NCBI GenBank assembly: GCA_030591685.1 | Contig: JAUVAX010000014.1 | Coordinates: forward strand, 1-57,368 | Direction: 5' to 3' | From: Pseudobdellovibrionaceae bacterium | GTDB lineage: Bacteria; Bdellovibrionota; Bdellovibrionia; Bdellovibrionales; UBA1609 | DNA length: 57,368 nucleotides | Part shown: piece after piece, positions 9,038 to 18,910 of the stretch | Layout of the letters: each line of letters begins with the position of its first letter | Position numbering within the stretch: the stretch's first letter is position 1 | Position numbers and translations under genes: made by a program | Notes under the pieces: generated by a model | What the model saw: only the letters and a program-made list of their open reading frames with translations | Database searches by the model: none | What the model was told of the DNA's origin: nothing

Positions 9038-10441
9038 ATGTCACAATTTGATTTAGTTGTTATTGGTGCCGGCCCTGGTGGTTACACCGGAGCCATTCGA
9101 GCCGCTCAATTAGGCTTGAGTGTCGCCATTGTTGAAAAAAATGAAACCCTCGGGGGGACGTGTTTAAATGTAGGGTGCATCCCCTCAAAAGCACTACTGG
9201 ACTCTAGTGAGCACTATATGGTGGCTCAAAAAAGTTTAAGTGAGCATGGGGTTATGGTTGAAAATGTAAAATTAGACTTACAAGCCATGATGCAAAGAAA
9301 GTCAAAAATAGTAAAAGAGCTCACTGATGGCGTCGATTACTTAATGACTAAAAATAAAATCACAAAATTTTTTGGCCTTGGGTGTTTAAAATCAGCTCAC
9401 GAAGTTGAGGTGACGTTAAACTCAGGCTCTAAAGAAATACTAAGAGCCAAAAACATCATGCTCGCCACAGGAAGTGTACCTAACGAGCTGCCCTTTTTGC
9501 CTTATAACGAAAAGTCAGTTGTCTCTTCAACGGGGGCTCTAAAATTAGAAAAGGTCCCTCAACACTTAATCGTCATTGGCGGCGGTGTTATTGGTCTTGA
9601 GCTAGGGTCTGTGTGGAGCCGCCTCGGGGCCAAGGTCACAATCATCGAGTATGACTCTAAAATTTGTGGCGGTATGGATACAAAACTTTCAAAACGACTT
9701 TTAAACATACTTAAAAAAGACGGTATGAATTTTATATTAAACTCCATGGTGACCTCTGCGGATATCAAGCGCAGTGGCACGGCACTCACCTTTGAAAATC
9801 GCCTCTCAGGCGATCAACAAACCATTGAGGGTGATGTTGTACTTGTAGCCACCGGTCGCCGCCCCTACTCTGAGGGGTTAGGTTTAGATAACATTGGCAT
9901 CACTCGTGACAAAAAAGGTTGCGTTGAAATCGACGATCATTTTAGAACTTCTCACCCCAATATATATGCCATCGGGGATTTAGTCCGTGGCCCCATGCTG
10001 GCCCATAAGGCCGAAGAAGAGGGCGTTGCTGTTGCTGAAATCCTTTCAGGGCAAGCCGGTCACGTTAATTACCTCACAGTACCTGGGGTTATTTACACAT
10101 GGCCTGAGTTTGCCAGTGTAGGCCAAACAGAAGAGCAATTAAAAGAACTCGATATAAAATACAATGTAGGGACCTTCCCCTTTTCGGCCAATGGCCGCGC
10201 TAAAGCCATGGGCGCCACAGAGGGGCAAGTTAAAATTTTAGCCGACAAAGTGAGCGATAAAGTTTTAGGAGTACACATTGTAGGCCCGTGGGCCTCTGAC
10301 CTTATTGCTGAGGCTGTGATGGCTATGGAGTTTGGCGCCAGCAGCGAAGATATTGCGCGCAGCTTTCACGCCCACCCGACACTGACTGAAACTTTGCGAG
10401 AGGCGGCCTTGGCCGTAGACAAGCGCGCTCGACAAATGTAA
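9038..10441 (+). CDS. lpd: Dihydrolipoyl dehydrogenase (E3)
   Basis: A 467-residue flavoprotein that reoxidises dihydrolipoamide with NAD+. Visible are the FAD-binding GAGPGGY near residue 10, the redox disulfide in GGTCLNVGCIPSK near 40-52, the NAD-binding GGGVIGLELGSVW near 180, and the C-terminal catalytic His-Glu pair in HAHPTLTE. AAGGA precedes the ATG. As the last gene of the sucAB-lpd cluster it probably serves this complex and may be shared with pyruvate dehydrogenase, which is not encoded in the window. Confidence 0.97.
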   Translation: MSQFDLVVIGAGPGGYTGAIRAAQLGLSVAIVEKNETLGGTCLNVGCIPSKALLDSSEHYMVAQKSLSEHGVMVENVKLDLQAMMQRKSKIVKELTDGVDYLMTKNKITKFFGLGCLKSAHEVEVTLNSGSKEILRAKNIMLATGSVPNELPFLPYNEKSVVSSTGALKLEKVPQHLIVIGGGVIGLELGSVWSRLGAKVTIIEYDSKICGGMDTKLSKRLLNILKKDGMNFILNSMVTSADIKRSGTALTFENRLSGDQQTIEGDVVLVATGRRPYSEGLGLDNIGITRDKKGCVEIDDHFRTSHPNIYAIGDLVRGPMLAHKAEEEGVAVAEILSGQAGHVNYLTVPGVIYTWPEFASVGQTEEQLKELDIKYNVGTFPFSANGRAKAMGATEGQVKILADKVSDKVLGVHIVGPWASDLIAEAVMAMEFGASSEDIARSFHAHPTLTETLREAALAVDKRARQM

Positions 10442-10473
10442 GCGCCCCGTTTAATTTAATAAATAAAACTTTT

Positions 10474-11379
10474 TTAAGGGTTTATTGACTCTGTGACCCG
10501 AAAGGTCACAGGTAAAGTTAATACTTTTGAGCCGTGTTTGATTTGAAACCAGGCTCTATATATATCGGCAGTTATTTTACCTCTATTAAAATGGCTGTAA
10601 TAGTAAGTACTCCCCTCAAAGGGCATTTCGGCATGCAGGTGCAGGTACTCAGTTGGGGTCTTTACATCTGATAGTTTGGCAATAATAGCATGCCCCCCCA
10701 TCATCATCCACTTTTGTAAATCCTTACCCACTATGTAATGACCCTCTTTATTGATCATAAAAACTTTTAAATAAAAGTTAAATAAATCACCACCCTGCCC
10801 TGGGGTGGTAGTGTAGTTAAATTCAATTTTATAAAAAGCCCCTTTTATTTCAGGTTGCATATTTTTACTAAAGTACTTGGTTATAACCCCGTTTTTAGTT
10901 TCATCTACAAGAACTGGTAAATCATTTTTTTCGCCCAAAACCTGTAACTCAAAGTGGACCGTTTGCATACCATGGAAACGTGATTTTACCTCTATGTTAA
11001 TGTCATAAAACCCTGGTTCAGATAGGCTGTTTATCGAATCAAAATTATCGGGGTATTGAGTGGGTAAATTGACCGCCACTTGAAAGGCCCCAAGACCTTC
11101 ATCATAAAAGGGGTGTACATGAGAAAAGTGCTGTAAGCCTCTCTTTAAAAATACCAGGTGACTCACCTTTTCATGCATCGCCTGAAAGTCTTTAACGGGC
11201 TCTAAAATTTGCGTGTCTTCGTTTTGAGCAAAAAATAGAAAATCTAAAACTACCGGCTCCCCGGCATTAATAGTCACTGTCCTGGATTCTTTACCATTAA
11301 CATACATAACCCCCTCTAAGGGGGCTGAAAAAACACGATACGAGTAAAAACAAATCACCAATATATATAGTAAGCGCAT
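10474..11379 (-). CDS. Exported His-rich protein, possible metal-binding
   Basis: A 301-residue exported protein with a signal peptide (MRLLYILVICFYSYRVFSA). Two halves carry similar His-containing strands: one with HEKVSHLVFLKRGLQHFSHVHP and one with MMMGGHAIIAKLSDV followed by YLHLHAEMPF. This arrangement resembles beta-sandwich periplasmic domains found with copper and heavy-metal handling proteins, where a Met/His 'LVF...HxHP' pattern repeats. That assignment is by resemblance only. It is convergent with lpd with a 32-bp gap and has GAGAGG before the ATG. No cytochrome or copper genes adjoin it. Confidence 0.7.
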   Translation of the reverse strand: MRLLYILVICFYSYRVFSAPLEGVMYVNGKESRTVTINAGEPVVLDFLFFAQNEDTQILEPVKDFQAMHEKVSHLVFLKRGLQHFSHVHPFYDEGLGAFQVAVNLPTQYPDNFDSINSLSEPGFYDINIEVKSRFHGMQTVHFELQVLGEKNDLPVLVDETKNGVITKYFSKNMQPEIKGAFYKIEFNYTTTPGQGGDLFNFYLKVFMINKEGHYIVGKDLQKWMMMGGHAIIAKLSDVKTPTEYLHLHAEMPFEGSTYYYSHFNRGKITADIYRAWFQIKHGSKVLTLPVTFRVTESINP

Positions 11380-11641
11380 TTTTAACCTCTCTTTTTTATT
11401 TATCTCATTTTTTATGGTCTAGCTTTTAAAAAATAATTTCACCATACATTGCCCTCGGGCTCAACGAAAAGAATCATAGATAAACATGCTCAAACTTAAA
11501 GCAAAAAAAAAGCATTTCTACCATAAGCGAGCGCGACTAAAGGCTAGCGTTTTTAAGAGTGTGAAAACTTTAAAATACTCAGCTCTATTTTTTTTTAAAA
11601 AACCTTTGCCCCATATATCGACTGCACGTAACATTTTTAGT

Positions 11642-12916
11642 ATGACTAAATACTATAAGTACCTCACCGTTTTACTCGTTATTTCCTTTCTCAACTCTAC
11701 GTCTATGCAGGGCACAGGCCAACCTATTCAAGAGCCTGATTTTGTTCAAAACGCCCCTTGCATCAATAACCAAAGTTACTCTTATTACGAGTGCAATAAT
11801 ATTGGGCTACAAAGTCAGATGAGTTTAAAGTCCTCAGGGATCACATCAAAAACGGGCAACGACATATGGGGGTGGACAGATCCACTGACCAATAAAGAGT
11901 ACGCCATTATGGGGCTGAACAACAAAACCTCCTTTGTTGACGTCACAGACCCTCAAAACCCTGTTCATATTGGTGATCTAACTACTCATACTTACTCTAG
12001 CCTTTGGAGAGATATTAAAGTTTATAATAACCACGCCTACATCGTGAGTGAAGCTTACAAGCATGGGCTGCAGATTTTTGACCTCACACTGTTACGCAAT
12101 CAATCCTCTACCCCTGCTGTGTTTCAAGAAACAGCTCATTACAATTTATTTGGCAGTGCGCATAATATTTTTATAAACGAGCACTCCTCTACGGCTTATG
12201 TTGTCGGCGCTAATAACTGTGATGCGGGCATGCATATGGTGGATCTCTCGAACCCCACTAGTCCAGAGTTTATTGGCTGTGTGGACAAATCTATATTTGA
12301 AGACGTTGATAGAAACAGAGCCCCTAAAATTTTGCACGGCGAGGATTACACTCATGACGTTCAATGCGTCATCTACAAGGGCCCAGACACACGATACACT
12401 GGCCAAGAGATCTGCATAGCCTCTAATGCAGACACTGTTAATATAGTTGATGTGACTGATAAAATGCACCCCACCCAGTTGTCTGTAAAAAACTATGCAA
12501 ATTTAGGCTATGTACACCAAGGTTGGCTTACAGAGGACCATAGATTTTTTGTTCTCGGCGATGAGCTTGATGAGCAGCGCTTTGGTCATAATACGAGAAC
12601 CCATATTTGGGATGTTTCAGATTTAAAAAACCCTACGCTTATTGGCACCTACACGGCCAACACTAAATCCATTGACCACAACATGTATGTGCACAATGGC
12701 TTAATATACCAAGCCAATTACTTAGCCGGGCTAAGGGTTTTGAGCACAAAAAATATCAGCCGTGGCCAGCTTAATGAAGTGGCTTTCTTTGACACCAACC
12801 CCAATGAAGATCGAGCTAAATTTGATGGCGTATGGAGCGTTTATCCCTTTTTTAAAAGCGGCAACCTTATACTCAGTGGGTTTAACGGTCGCCTTTATAT
12901 AGTGTCAGTTAATTAA
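11642..12916 (+). CDS. Exported LVIVD-repeat (choice-of-anchor B type) protein
   Basis: An exported beta-propeller-like protein of the 'choice-of-anchor B' family. Repeats of the LVIVD type are visible (TSFVDVTDPQNPVHIGDL, MHMVDLSNPTSPEFIG, VNIVDVTDKMHPTQL, THIWDVSDLKNPTLIG), plus the conserved NDIWGWTDP opening. The frame is open from an ATG at 11486, but the first 52 residues are very basic and unlike the family. The ATG at 11642 opens a normal signal peptide (MTKYYKYLTVLLVISF) and sits 7 nt after a -10-like TAACAT with TTGCCC 17 nt upstream, so I prefer it. Function of the family is unknown. Confidence 0.8.
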   Translation: MTKYYKYLTVLLVISFLNSTSMQGTGQPIQEPDFVQNAPCINNQSYSYYECNNIGLQSQMSLKSSGITSKTGNDIWGWTDPLTNKEYAIMGLNNKTSFVDVTDPQNPVHIGDLTTHTYSSLWRDIKVYNNHAYIVSEAYKHGLQIFDLTLLRNQSSTPAVFQETAHYNLFGSAHNIFINEHSSTAYVVGANNCDAGMHMVDLSNPTSPEFIGCVDKSIFEDVDRNRAPKILHGEDYTHDVQCVIYKGPDTRYTGQEICIASNADTVNIVDVTDKMHPTQLSVKNYANLGYVHQGWLTEDHRFFVLGDELDEQRFGHNTRTHIWDVSDLKNPTLIGTYTANTKSIDHNMYVHNGLIYQANYLAGLRVLSTKNISRGQLNEVAFFDTNPNEDRAKFDGVWSVYPFFKSGNLILSGFNGRLYIVSVN

Positions 12917-12930
12917 CTACTCATATATAT

Positions 12931-13923
12931 TTAACCTACACCAATAACTTTTTTTATATTTTTTAATAAAGGCTTTGCCAGTTGGCGCGCTTTTTCGGCG
13001 CCAGACAGAAGTATTTTATCTAACTCGTCCGGGTGACTCATTAACTCATTATATTTTTGCCTATGAGGCAAAAAGTACTCTTGTAACTTTTCAAACAAAA
13101 CCTGTTTAGCTTCGCCCCACCCGATGCCTGATTCAAAATGGGCTTTGAGTTTTAAAACTTCGCTGTCTGTGGCAAACTCTTTATACAAATCAAAAATAGT
13201 TGAGTTTTTTATGTCTTTAGGGGCCTCAGGGGGTAGTGAGTCTGTTTTGATTTTCATTATTAATTTTCTAAATTTTTTATCTTCACAAAAAAGAGGGATT
13301 GTATTTTTATAACTCTTACTCATTTTTCGACCATCAAGTCCGGGGATCAATTTTTGACCACTTAAAATAGGCTTAGGCAATACAAGGGTGTCTCCATAGT
13401 TGTTATTAAATTTTTGAGCAATATCCCGAGCAAATTCCACATGCTGCGCTTGGTCTTCGCCCACGGGGACATCTGTAGCATTAAACATCAAAATATCAGC
13501 CGACATTAATACCGGGTAATTAAATAGCCCCATATTAACCCCAGAGTCTAAATCAGCCTTGCCGTCTTCTTTGTTTGTACTCTGCTTGGCCTTATAAGCA
13601 TGAGCTCGGTTCATAAACCCCTTGGGGGTAAAACAGGACAGTATCCAAGAGAGCTCAAAAATTTCAGGCACATCAGACTGCTTATATATAATAGTTTTTT
13701 GAGTATTTAAACCACAGGCCAACCAGCTGGCCGCCACATGGCGAGTCGCCTGTGACAGCTCACTGGCCTTATGCATAGATGTTAAACAATGGTAGTCGGC
13801 TATAAACAACAAGCTTTGAGCCTTCGTAGAATGGGCCAGTTTAAGGCCAGGCCTAATCGCCCCTAGGTAGTTGCCTAAGTGCACATCTCCAGTTGGTTTA
13901 ATACCTGTTAGTATGGTTTTCAT
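12931..13923 (-). CDS. trpS: Tryptophanyl-tRNA synthetase
   Basis: A 330-residue class I aminoacyl-tRNA synthetase charging tRNA-Trp. The HIGH-like motif is in PTGDVHLGNYLGA near residue 11, the Trp/ATP site region in DVPVGEDQAQHVEFARDIA, and the KMSKS loop in GRKMSKSYKN. The length fits bacterial TrpRS. It is a single gene on the minus strand, convergent with the LVIVD-repeat gene, with a 502-bp AT-rich spacer upstream. Confidence 0.96.
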   Translation of the reverse strand: MKTILTGIKPTGDVHLGNYLGAIRPGLKLAHSTKAQSLLFIADYHCLTSMHKASELSQATRHVAASWLACGLNTQKTIIYKQSDVPEIFELSWILSCFTPKGFMNRAHAYKAKQSTNKEDGKADLDSGVNMGLFNYPVLMSADILMFNATDVPVGEDQAQHVEFARDIAQKFNNNYGDTLVLPKPILSGQKLIPGLDGRKMSKSYKNTIPLFCEDKKFRKLIMKIKTDSLPPEAPKDIKNSTIFDLYKEFATDSEVLKLKAHFESGIGWGEAKQVLFEKLQEYFLPHRQKYNELMSHPDELDKILLSGAEKARQLAKPLLKNIKKVIGVG

Positions 13924-14381
13924 TAAAGCCCCGAGTTATTGTTTTTTTATTAAATACTTTACCTTTTTTTATAATAGTTGGATTCGCCAGATTTGTTGAG
14001 TGCTCAAGTAAAATAACTCATGAAATCAATTTTTTAAACAATATTGTTTTAAAAAAAAATAACCTAAATACACATTATTTTTTTTAAAAAAACACCTCGT
14101 CAACAAAATTGATAATATTTTTTTTAAAAAAATATGCTTATTTTAAAAAATTAAATATAAAAAAATTCCTAAAATTATTTCAATGGCATTGTAAATGACC
14201 ACCTATATAAAATTTTAAATTTCACTTTTCACTTAAAATAACATCCCCTTATAGTTAAGATAACGTTAATGAATGCCTCTATCTACCTTAATTAACTAGA
14301 GTATTTCGGGTTTTCAAAATTTAATAAAAATTATTTTTTTGAAGATTTTTTTTATGCTCACAAAACAATCAAGTTCCAGTT
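13924..14381. other. AT-rich spacer between trpS and the AAA-M41 gene
   Basis: No gene is visible. The stretch is extremely A/T-rich with phased A- and T-tracts and near-repeats of TATTTTTTTTAAAAAAA at about 14080 and 14117. A perfect 14-bp palindrome AAACAATATTGTTT lies at 14036-14049. Such DNA is likely curved, which suits the upstream region of a sigma-54 promoter, where an activator must loop back. The activator site itself is not identified. Confidence 0.5.
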
Positions 14382-14397
14382 TGGCACTCCAGTTGCA
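14382..14397 (+). promoter_or_regulatory. Sigma-54 (-24/-12) promoter of the AAA-M41 gene
   Basis: TGGCACTCCAGTTGCA matches the RpoN consensus TGGCAC-N5-TTGCA at every fixed base, with GG and GC separated by exactly 10 nt. Transcription should begin near 14408, giving an 18-nt leader to the ATG at 14426 or 39 nt to the ATG at 14447. Expression would need RpoN and an enhancer-binding activator. Confidence 0.85.
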
Positions 14398-14425
14398 TTA
14401 TAAAACAAAAAATTAACACGAAGTT

Positions 14426-17400
14426 ATGACAAGGGGCAGTAAGTTGATGCTATCATTTTTAAAAAATCAAAAAATCACTAAGGGTATCTCCTCACTCATT
14501 CTCATGATTTTTTTAATGTCATTTATAAATTTAAACCCGTCCTTTGCTGCCGAAGAGAATGAAGGCGAAAACCTCATCCCAAAAGGTGATACGTATACAG
14601 ATATATTAACTCTTCAAAAGTCAAATATGAAGTTAGCGAAGGAGGAGATCATTAAAGGTTTACCCTTTATTAACTCTAATGATCTTACTCGAGATGCATT
14701 TATTTCTTTTAATTTAAAAGACTCTAGGTACAGTGAGGTTTTTTTAGAACTCACGAAAAGATTACATTATGAAATTCAAATTGAACCTAAAGAACTTAGT
14801 GAAAAGCGATTTATATTTGTCTTTAACCTCTCGCTAAGCCTTCTCTCACTCTCCATCGAAGACGGAAAACCGATCACTCCTGAAAATTTTATGAATTTAC
14901 TGCTCATGGAAGCCCCAGAAAACGCCCTGAACCCTAAAAACCAAAAAATTGCAGACCATTTAGAGGCTGTATATATTGAGTTTATAAACAAACACAAATA
15001 CATCCCCATGAATAATGCGGTGTTAAATATTTTAATATTAGCAAGAAACTTGGTTTTAACTCAAAATGAAGCCTACCCCTCTGTTGTTGAGGAGGCTAAT
15101 AAAGACCTCAAAGTCCCTGAAGTCCCATATAAGCTTGTTTCAGCAACTCCTGATTTTGAAAAACCAGACCTTAAAACATTAAAATCTACATTTGATCAAT
15201 CCTCTTATTTAAACTCTAGTAGTTTTAGTCAAGACACTCAGAATATTCAAAGAATTCGGGAGTACTTAGAAAAAACAGTGATTGAGCAACCCGAAGTTGT
15301 TGACTACCTAGTCAGTGTAGAAAGATCCAAAGCTCTTAGGCTGACAAGTGAACCCTTTGTTTATGCTACGATTGGGTTGCCAGGCAACGGCAAAGACACC
15401 ATTGCTGAGTCTTATGTGCAGGCTATGCACCCGACAGAAAAAGAAGAAGCTGTTGATAAATATCTCTACCGATTTACAATTGCAAAAGACAAGAGTGACC
15501 TTTGGAGCGAGCTAGGGTCTTCAACGGGCTTTGTGGGCTCTGACGAGGAAGCTAAATTTATCGCGTGGGCTGTAAGCAGGTCAGGTGGTAAGTACCTTCA
15601 ACAAGAAGTTCGGACTATGTCTGGGCCTTCTTTTAAGTATGTTAAAAACCCTCTTTGGAAGGGCGTGCCACTGCCCGGGACAACACCGCCAGATAAAGCG
15701 CTTGTTTTTATTAACGAGTTTCATAACTGGAGTTATCAGGTTAAAGATGAATTTTTAAAGCAATTTATCGAAAAGGGAGTTATTAATGTAAATAACGCCA
15801 ATGGCGGAGAAAAGACTCTTGAAATCCCCTTAACTGTACAAATTGCCTCTAATAACGGGATTGAAGCTATCGCTGATCGTTATATGGATGGTCGACCTCG
15901 AGGTAAAAGCCAAACATTTACTGAACTCTTCTCCAGATGGAAAACTGTTTATAAAAACAAGCGCCTTTTAAAGAGCCTTTTAATGAAAGGTTCTAATAAT
16001 GGCGGTGGCTCTGGGGCTGTAGGCGTCTCTTCAGCAGGGGGTTCAAGCAACACAGGAACCAGTGAAGAGGTCACGAACCGTATACAAAATATTTTTATGC
16101 TTAGACCATTATCACCAGAGGGTGTTCAAAGAATTTCTCAAATAGCTCTTCAGAAATTAGCTCAGTCGTATTTAAAAATTAAGCCCTCTATAGGGCCTAT
16201 AGAGCTCACTTGGTCTGAAAACGTACCCTTATTTATACAACAATATCAGTACAGCGCTGAAGACAACGCACGGCCGATTAAAAATAAAATCACAGAGCTC
16301 ATTCAGGCCACTATTGATGAGGTTATTTTTGAGCAAAAAATTAAAACAAGTATTGAGGGTCAAAAAATACATATTGATGTGACTGAAAATAAAGATGGTA
16401 CTTTTAGTATGACTCTTGATGCCGAAAATACACAAAATGAAAAGCAAACCATCACTGTACCCATTGAAGGCACTGGTGTAACTAAGTACAATGCCCCATT
16501 AACAAATGAAGAGGTGGATAAATTATCAAACCTCCGTGCTGAAATTGAAAAACATGTTGTTGGACTAGATCAAATACTTGATAAAGTGGTCGATGCTATT
16601 ATTGCTACCGAGCTTGATCGAAATATAAACCTAGATCGAGTGGGCGAAAAACCCCGCCCGGCCCCTGTTTTTGGGTTTTTTGGGCTGTCTTCAACAGGTA
16701 AAACAGAGCTCGGTAAAGTTATAGCTGAGGTTCTTACCGGGGCCCGAGAGAATGTCTGGGAGGTCGAAGCCAACCACCTTCAGACTGAGCACAAATGGGA
16801 AGAGTTCTTTGGCACTGAAAGTGAAGACCCTAACCATAGATCTAAATTTCAAAAAGAATATGACCGTAGAAACGGAAAGATGGTTGTCATATTAGATGAG
16901 TTAACAAATGTGAAAGATAAAAGCCTACTTCAAAAGCTTTACCCTTATTTAAGGGAGACTGAAGTTGCAGGGCGAAAGATGTCTAATATTACTTTTATTA
17001 TCACCGGTAATTCTGGCCAAGAGGTTCTAAGGGGTATCCCTGAAGGGGTCCCAGAGCAAGAGCGATTTGAGGCCGAGCAACAGATATTTAAAAAATTCAT
17101 AAATAACGAACGACTGCAGGAGCAAATCCTTAACAGGGACTTCCCTGAGCCTCTTGTAAAGCGTATTGGACTTGAGAGGGCGTTTTTCTTCCCACCGTTA
17201 AGTCATAAAGCCATCCGAGAGCTTTTTCAAATTAAAATTATTCAAGCACTTGATGTGACATTTTCGCCCCATCAAGAGCGACCCTGGTGGAATGTAAAAT
17301 TTAAAGATACTGAAAATTTTAAAATCTTATTAGATAAATTAGCCGACGAGGGATTTAGACAAAGTGGTCAGGGTGATAGCATTAATCGCTATGCAAATTT

Positions 17401-18646
17401 TCATTTTGGTAAGAATATCAAATCTTTGCTCGATACAAATCATGTAAAACATGGAGTTGAAGTGATTGTGTCTCTGGACGAAAAGCAAACGCTTAAATAT
17501 TCAGATCAAAGACCTGATGAAGACGGTAAAAATAAAAAAGGGATTTATTTAAAACTTGAGATCCCCAGTGAAAGTAAAACCCTCGGTTTATTTTTACCGG
17601 GCAAACCGTATGATCGTCCCCTCAAGCCATTAGATGTTGAAAGGGTTAAAACGGCCTACCATGAAGCTGGTCACGAAATCGTAGGCAAAGCCCTTACTGG
17701 CGACCTAACGGAGTCTACCCTTATATCTATTCGCCCCGGAGTCGCAGAGATTGACGGTAAGTACATTTACTATGGGGGAGTCAGAGGGCATGAAAAACTC
17801 GTAAATGCTCAGACGACTCGCGAAATGGCCCTGTCAATTATGGCCGGACTTTTAGGCGGCGAGGTTGCTGAAACCCTTGTGACTAAAAATGGGCGTCATA
17901 CAGACGGCAAGCACAATGATACCGAAAGAGCCACACACATTGCTAGAAAATCTATTTTAATGCTCGGTCTTTCAGAGGTCTTTGGCCGTGAAGCCAAATC
18001 GCCCGACGAAACTATAGAGCAAATGGAAGCTCGAATATTGGTAAGCCCCAAAGCTGAGATGTACCAACAAGAGCTCACACTTATGTTAAAAGAGTCGCGA
18101 CAAATGGCCGTTGAAGCCATACTCATTAACTGGGATATTTTTAGAAAACTTGGGCTTACAGTTGCTGAAAATTTAGAACTCAAAGAGGATGCCATAAAAG
18201 AATTTTATAAAAACCAAAAGCCTAAATTTTTAAATCACGATGAAGATAAATATATTCAAAAACAAGTTCATATTCGTAACAATGATTACTTTAGGTCCTC
18301 AACAGGCAAAGTGACTTTTTTAGATACCTTTGTTAATCGCCTTAGTCATAAGATTAAAGAAATGGCACAAACATTGTTTGGGAACGTTAAGGTCTCAAGC
18401 AAAATAACAGCAGCAGACATTAAGAGCCGAAAAGTTGAACTTTTAAGTCATCATTTGATGCCAAAAAAGTTGGCTGATGTAGACAAAATTATTGCTCAAG
18501 AAATCAATGACATAAGAAGGTCCGTACCTATACTAGAGGGCATACCTTTTGCTGAGACTAAAAAGTTAAGCACACCGGCTAAAGAAAAAAAGTATAGTGA
18601 TGTTGTAGGGGTTAAAACTCGCCTTTGTGCCGAGTTATTTAAATGA
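14426..18646 (+). CDS. Exported tandem AAA+ ATPase fused to an FtsH-type M41 metallopeptidase
   Basis: A 1406-residue fusion (numbering from the first ATG). Residues 1-42 form a signal peptide or anchor with lysines before the hydrophobic run 21-36 and a possible SFA/A cleavage site. Module 1 has Walker A GLPGNGKDT (317-325, Asp where Ser/Thr is usual) and Walker B LVFINE (426-431). Module 2 has GLSSTGKTE (753-761) and VVILDE (820-825), both ClpB/torsin-like. The C-terminal third is an M41 peptidase: HEAGH at 1079-1083 and a third zinc ligand, probably D1165, in HNDTERATHIARKS, as in FtsH. FtsH's own SRH-type AAA is absent. A second ATG at 14447 has AAGGGG upstream and may be the real start. 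The positive N-terminus predicts periplasmic location, odd for an ATPase. Confidence 0.9.
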   Translation: MTRGSKLMLSFLKNQKITKGISSLILMIFLMSFINLNPSFAAEENEGENLIPKGDTYTDILTLQKSNMKLAKEEIIKGLPFINSNDLTRDAFISFNLKDSRYSEVFLELTKRLHYEIQIEPKELSEKRFIFVFNLSLSLLSLSIEDGKPITPENFMNLLLMEAPENALNPKNQKIADHLEAVYIEFINKHKYIPMNNAVLNILILARNLVLTQNEAYPSVVEEANKDLKVPEVPYKLVSATPDFEKPDLKTLKSTFDQSSYLNSSSFSQDTQNIQRIREYLEKTVIEQPEVVDYLVSVERSKALRLTSEPFVYATIGLPGNGKDTIAESYVQAMHPTEKEEAVDKYLYRFTIAKDKSDLWSELGSSTGFVGSDEEAKFIAWAVSRSGGKYLQQEVRTMSGPSFKYVKNPLWKGVPLPGTTPPDKALVFINEFHNWSYQVKDEFLKQFIEKGVINVNNANGGEKTLEIPLTVQIASNNGIEAIADRYMDGRPRGKSQTFTELFSRWKTVYKNKRLLKSLLMKGSNNGGGSGAVGVSSAGGSSNTGTSEEVTNRIQNIFMLRPLSPEGVQRISQIALQKLAQSYLKIKPSIGPIELTWSENVPLFIQQYQYSAEDNARPIKNKITELIQATIDEVIFEQKIKTSIEGQKIHIDVTENKDGTFSMTLDAENTQNEKQTITVPIEGTGVTKYNAPLTNEEVDKLSNLRAEIEKHVVGLDQILDKVVDAIIATELDRNINLDRVGEKPRPAPVFGFFGLSSTGKTELGKVIAEVLTGARENVWEVEANHLQTEHKWEEFFGTESEDPNHRSKFQKEYDRRNGKMVVILDELTNVKDKSLLQKLYPYLRETEVAGRKMSNITFIITGNSGQEVLRGIPEGVPEQERFEAEQQIFKKFINNERLQEQILNRDFPEPLVKRIGLERAFFFPPLSHKAIRELFQIKIIQALDVTFSPHQERPWWNVKFKDTENFKILLDKLADEGFRQSGQGDSINRYANFHFGKNIKSLLDTNHVKHGVEVIVSLDEKQTLKYSDQRPDEDGKNKKGIYLKLEIPSESKTLGLFLPGKPYDRPLKPLDVERVKTAYHEAGHEIVGKALTGDLTESTLISIRPGVAEIDGKYIYYGGVRGHEKLVNAQTTREMALSIMAGLLGGEVAETLVTKNGRHTDGKHNDTERATHIARKSILMLGLSEVFGREAKSPDETIEQMEARILVSPKAEMYQQELTLMLKESRQMAVEAILINWDIFRKLGLTVAENLELKEDAIKEFYKNQKPKFLNHDEDKYIQKQVHIRNNDYFRSSTGKVTFLDTFVNRLSHKIKEMAQTLFGNVKVSSKITAADIKSRKVELLSHHLMPKKLADVDKIIAQEINDIRRSVPILEGIPFAETKKLSTPAKEKKYSDVVGVKTRLCAELFK

Positions 18647-18848
18647 ATTTAAGTTTTTTGTAACTGGTAGATTATAAGCAAAAGCTGATTATTTTTAGTT
18701 CACAAAACTAACAAAAATCACCTTGAAAGTTTTTAAAAAAATTGAGGGGGTTAAAGCCTTCAAGCCATTACAAAAAAAATATGTTGCTCACTCAATAAAG
18801 CATCAGTGAGTCGCCAAGGGGTGGGAGTAAATCCTCTTTTATAGAGGG

Positions 18849-18884
18849 CAAAGCAAGGAGCTACACTCCTTGCTTTGTTTTTTT
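18849..18884 (+). terminator. Rho-independent terminator after the AAA-M41 gene
   Basis: A perfect 12-bp stem CAAAGCAAGGAG/CTCCTTGCTTTG with loop CTACA is followed by seven T residues. It lies about 200 bp after the stop and isolates the fusion gene as a single-gene transcription unit. Confidence 0.9.
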
Positions 18885-18910
18885 AAGACCCATATTTTTA
18901 AAGTTGCAAT

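Noticed and set aside
11486-11641. N-terminal extension of the LVIVD-repeat protein
   Set aside because: It would place 52 very basic residues before a normal signal peptide; no ribosome site at 11486.
12643-12658. TGGCACCTACACGGCC as a possible -24/-12 element
   Set aside because: The -12 half is CGGCC, not TTGCA, and it is internal to the LVIVD-repeat gene.
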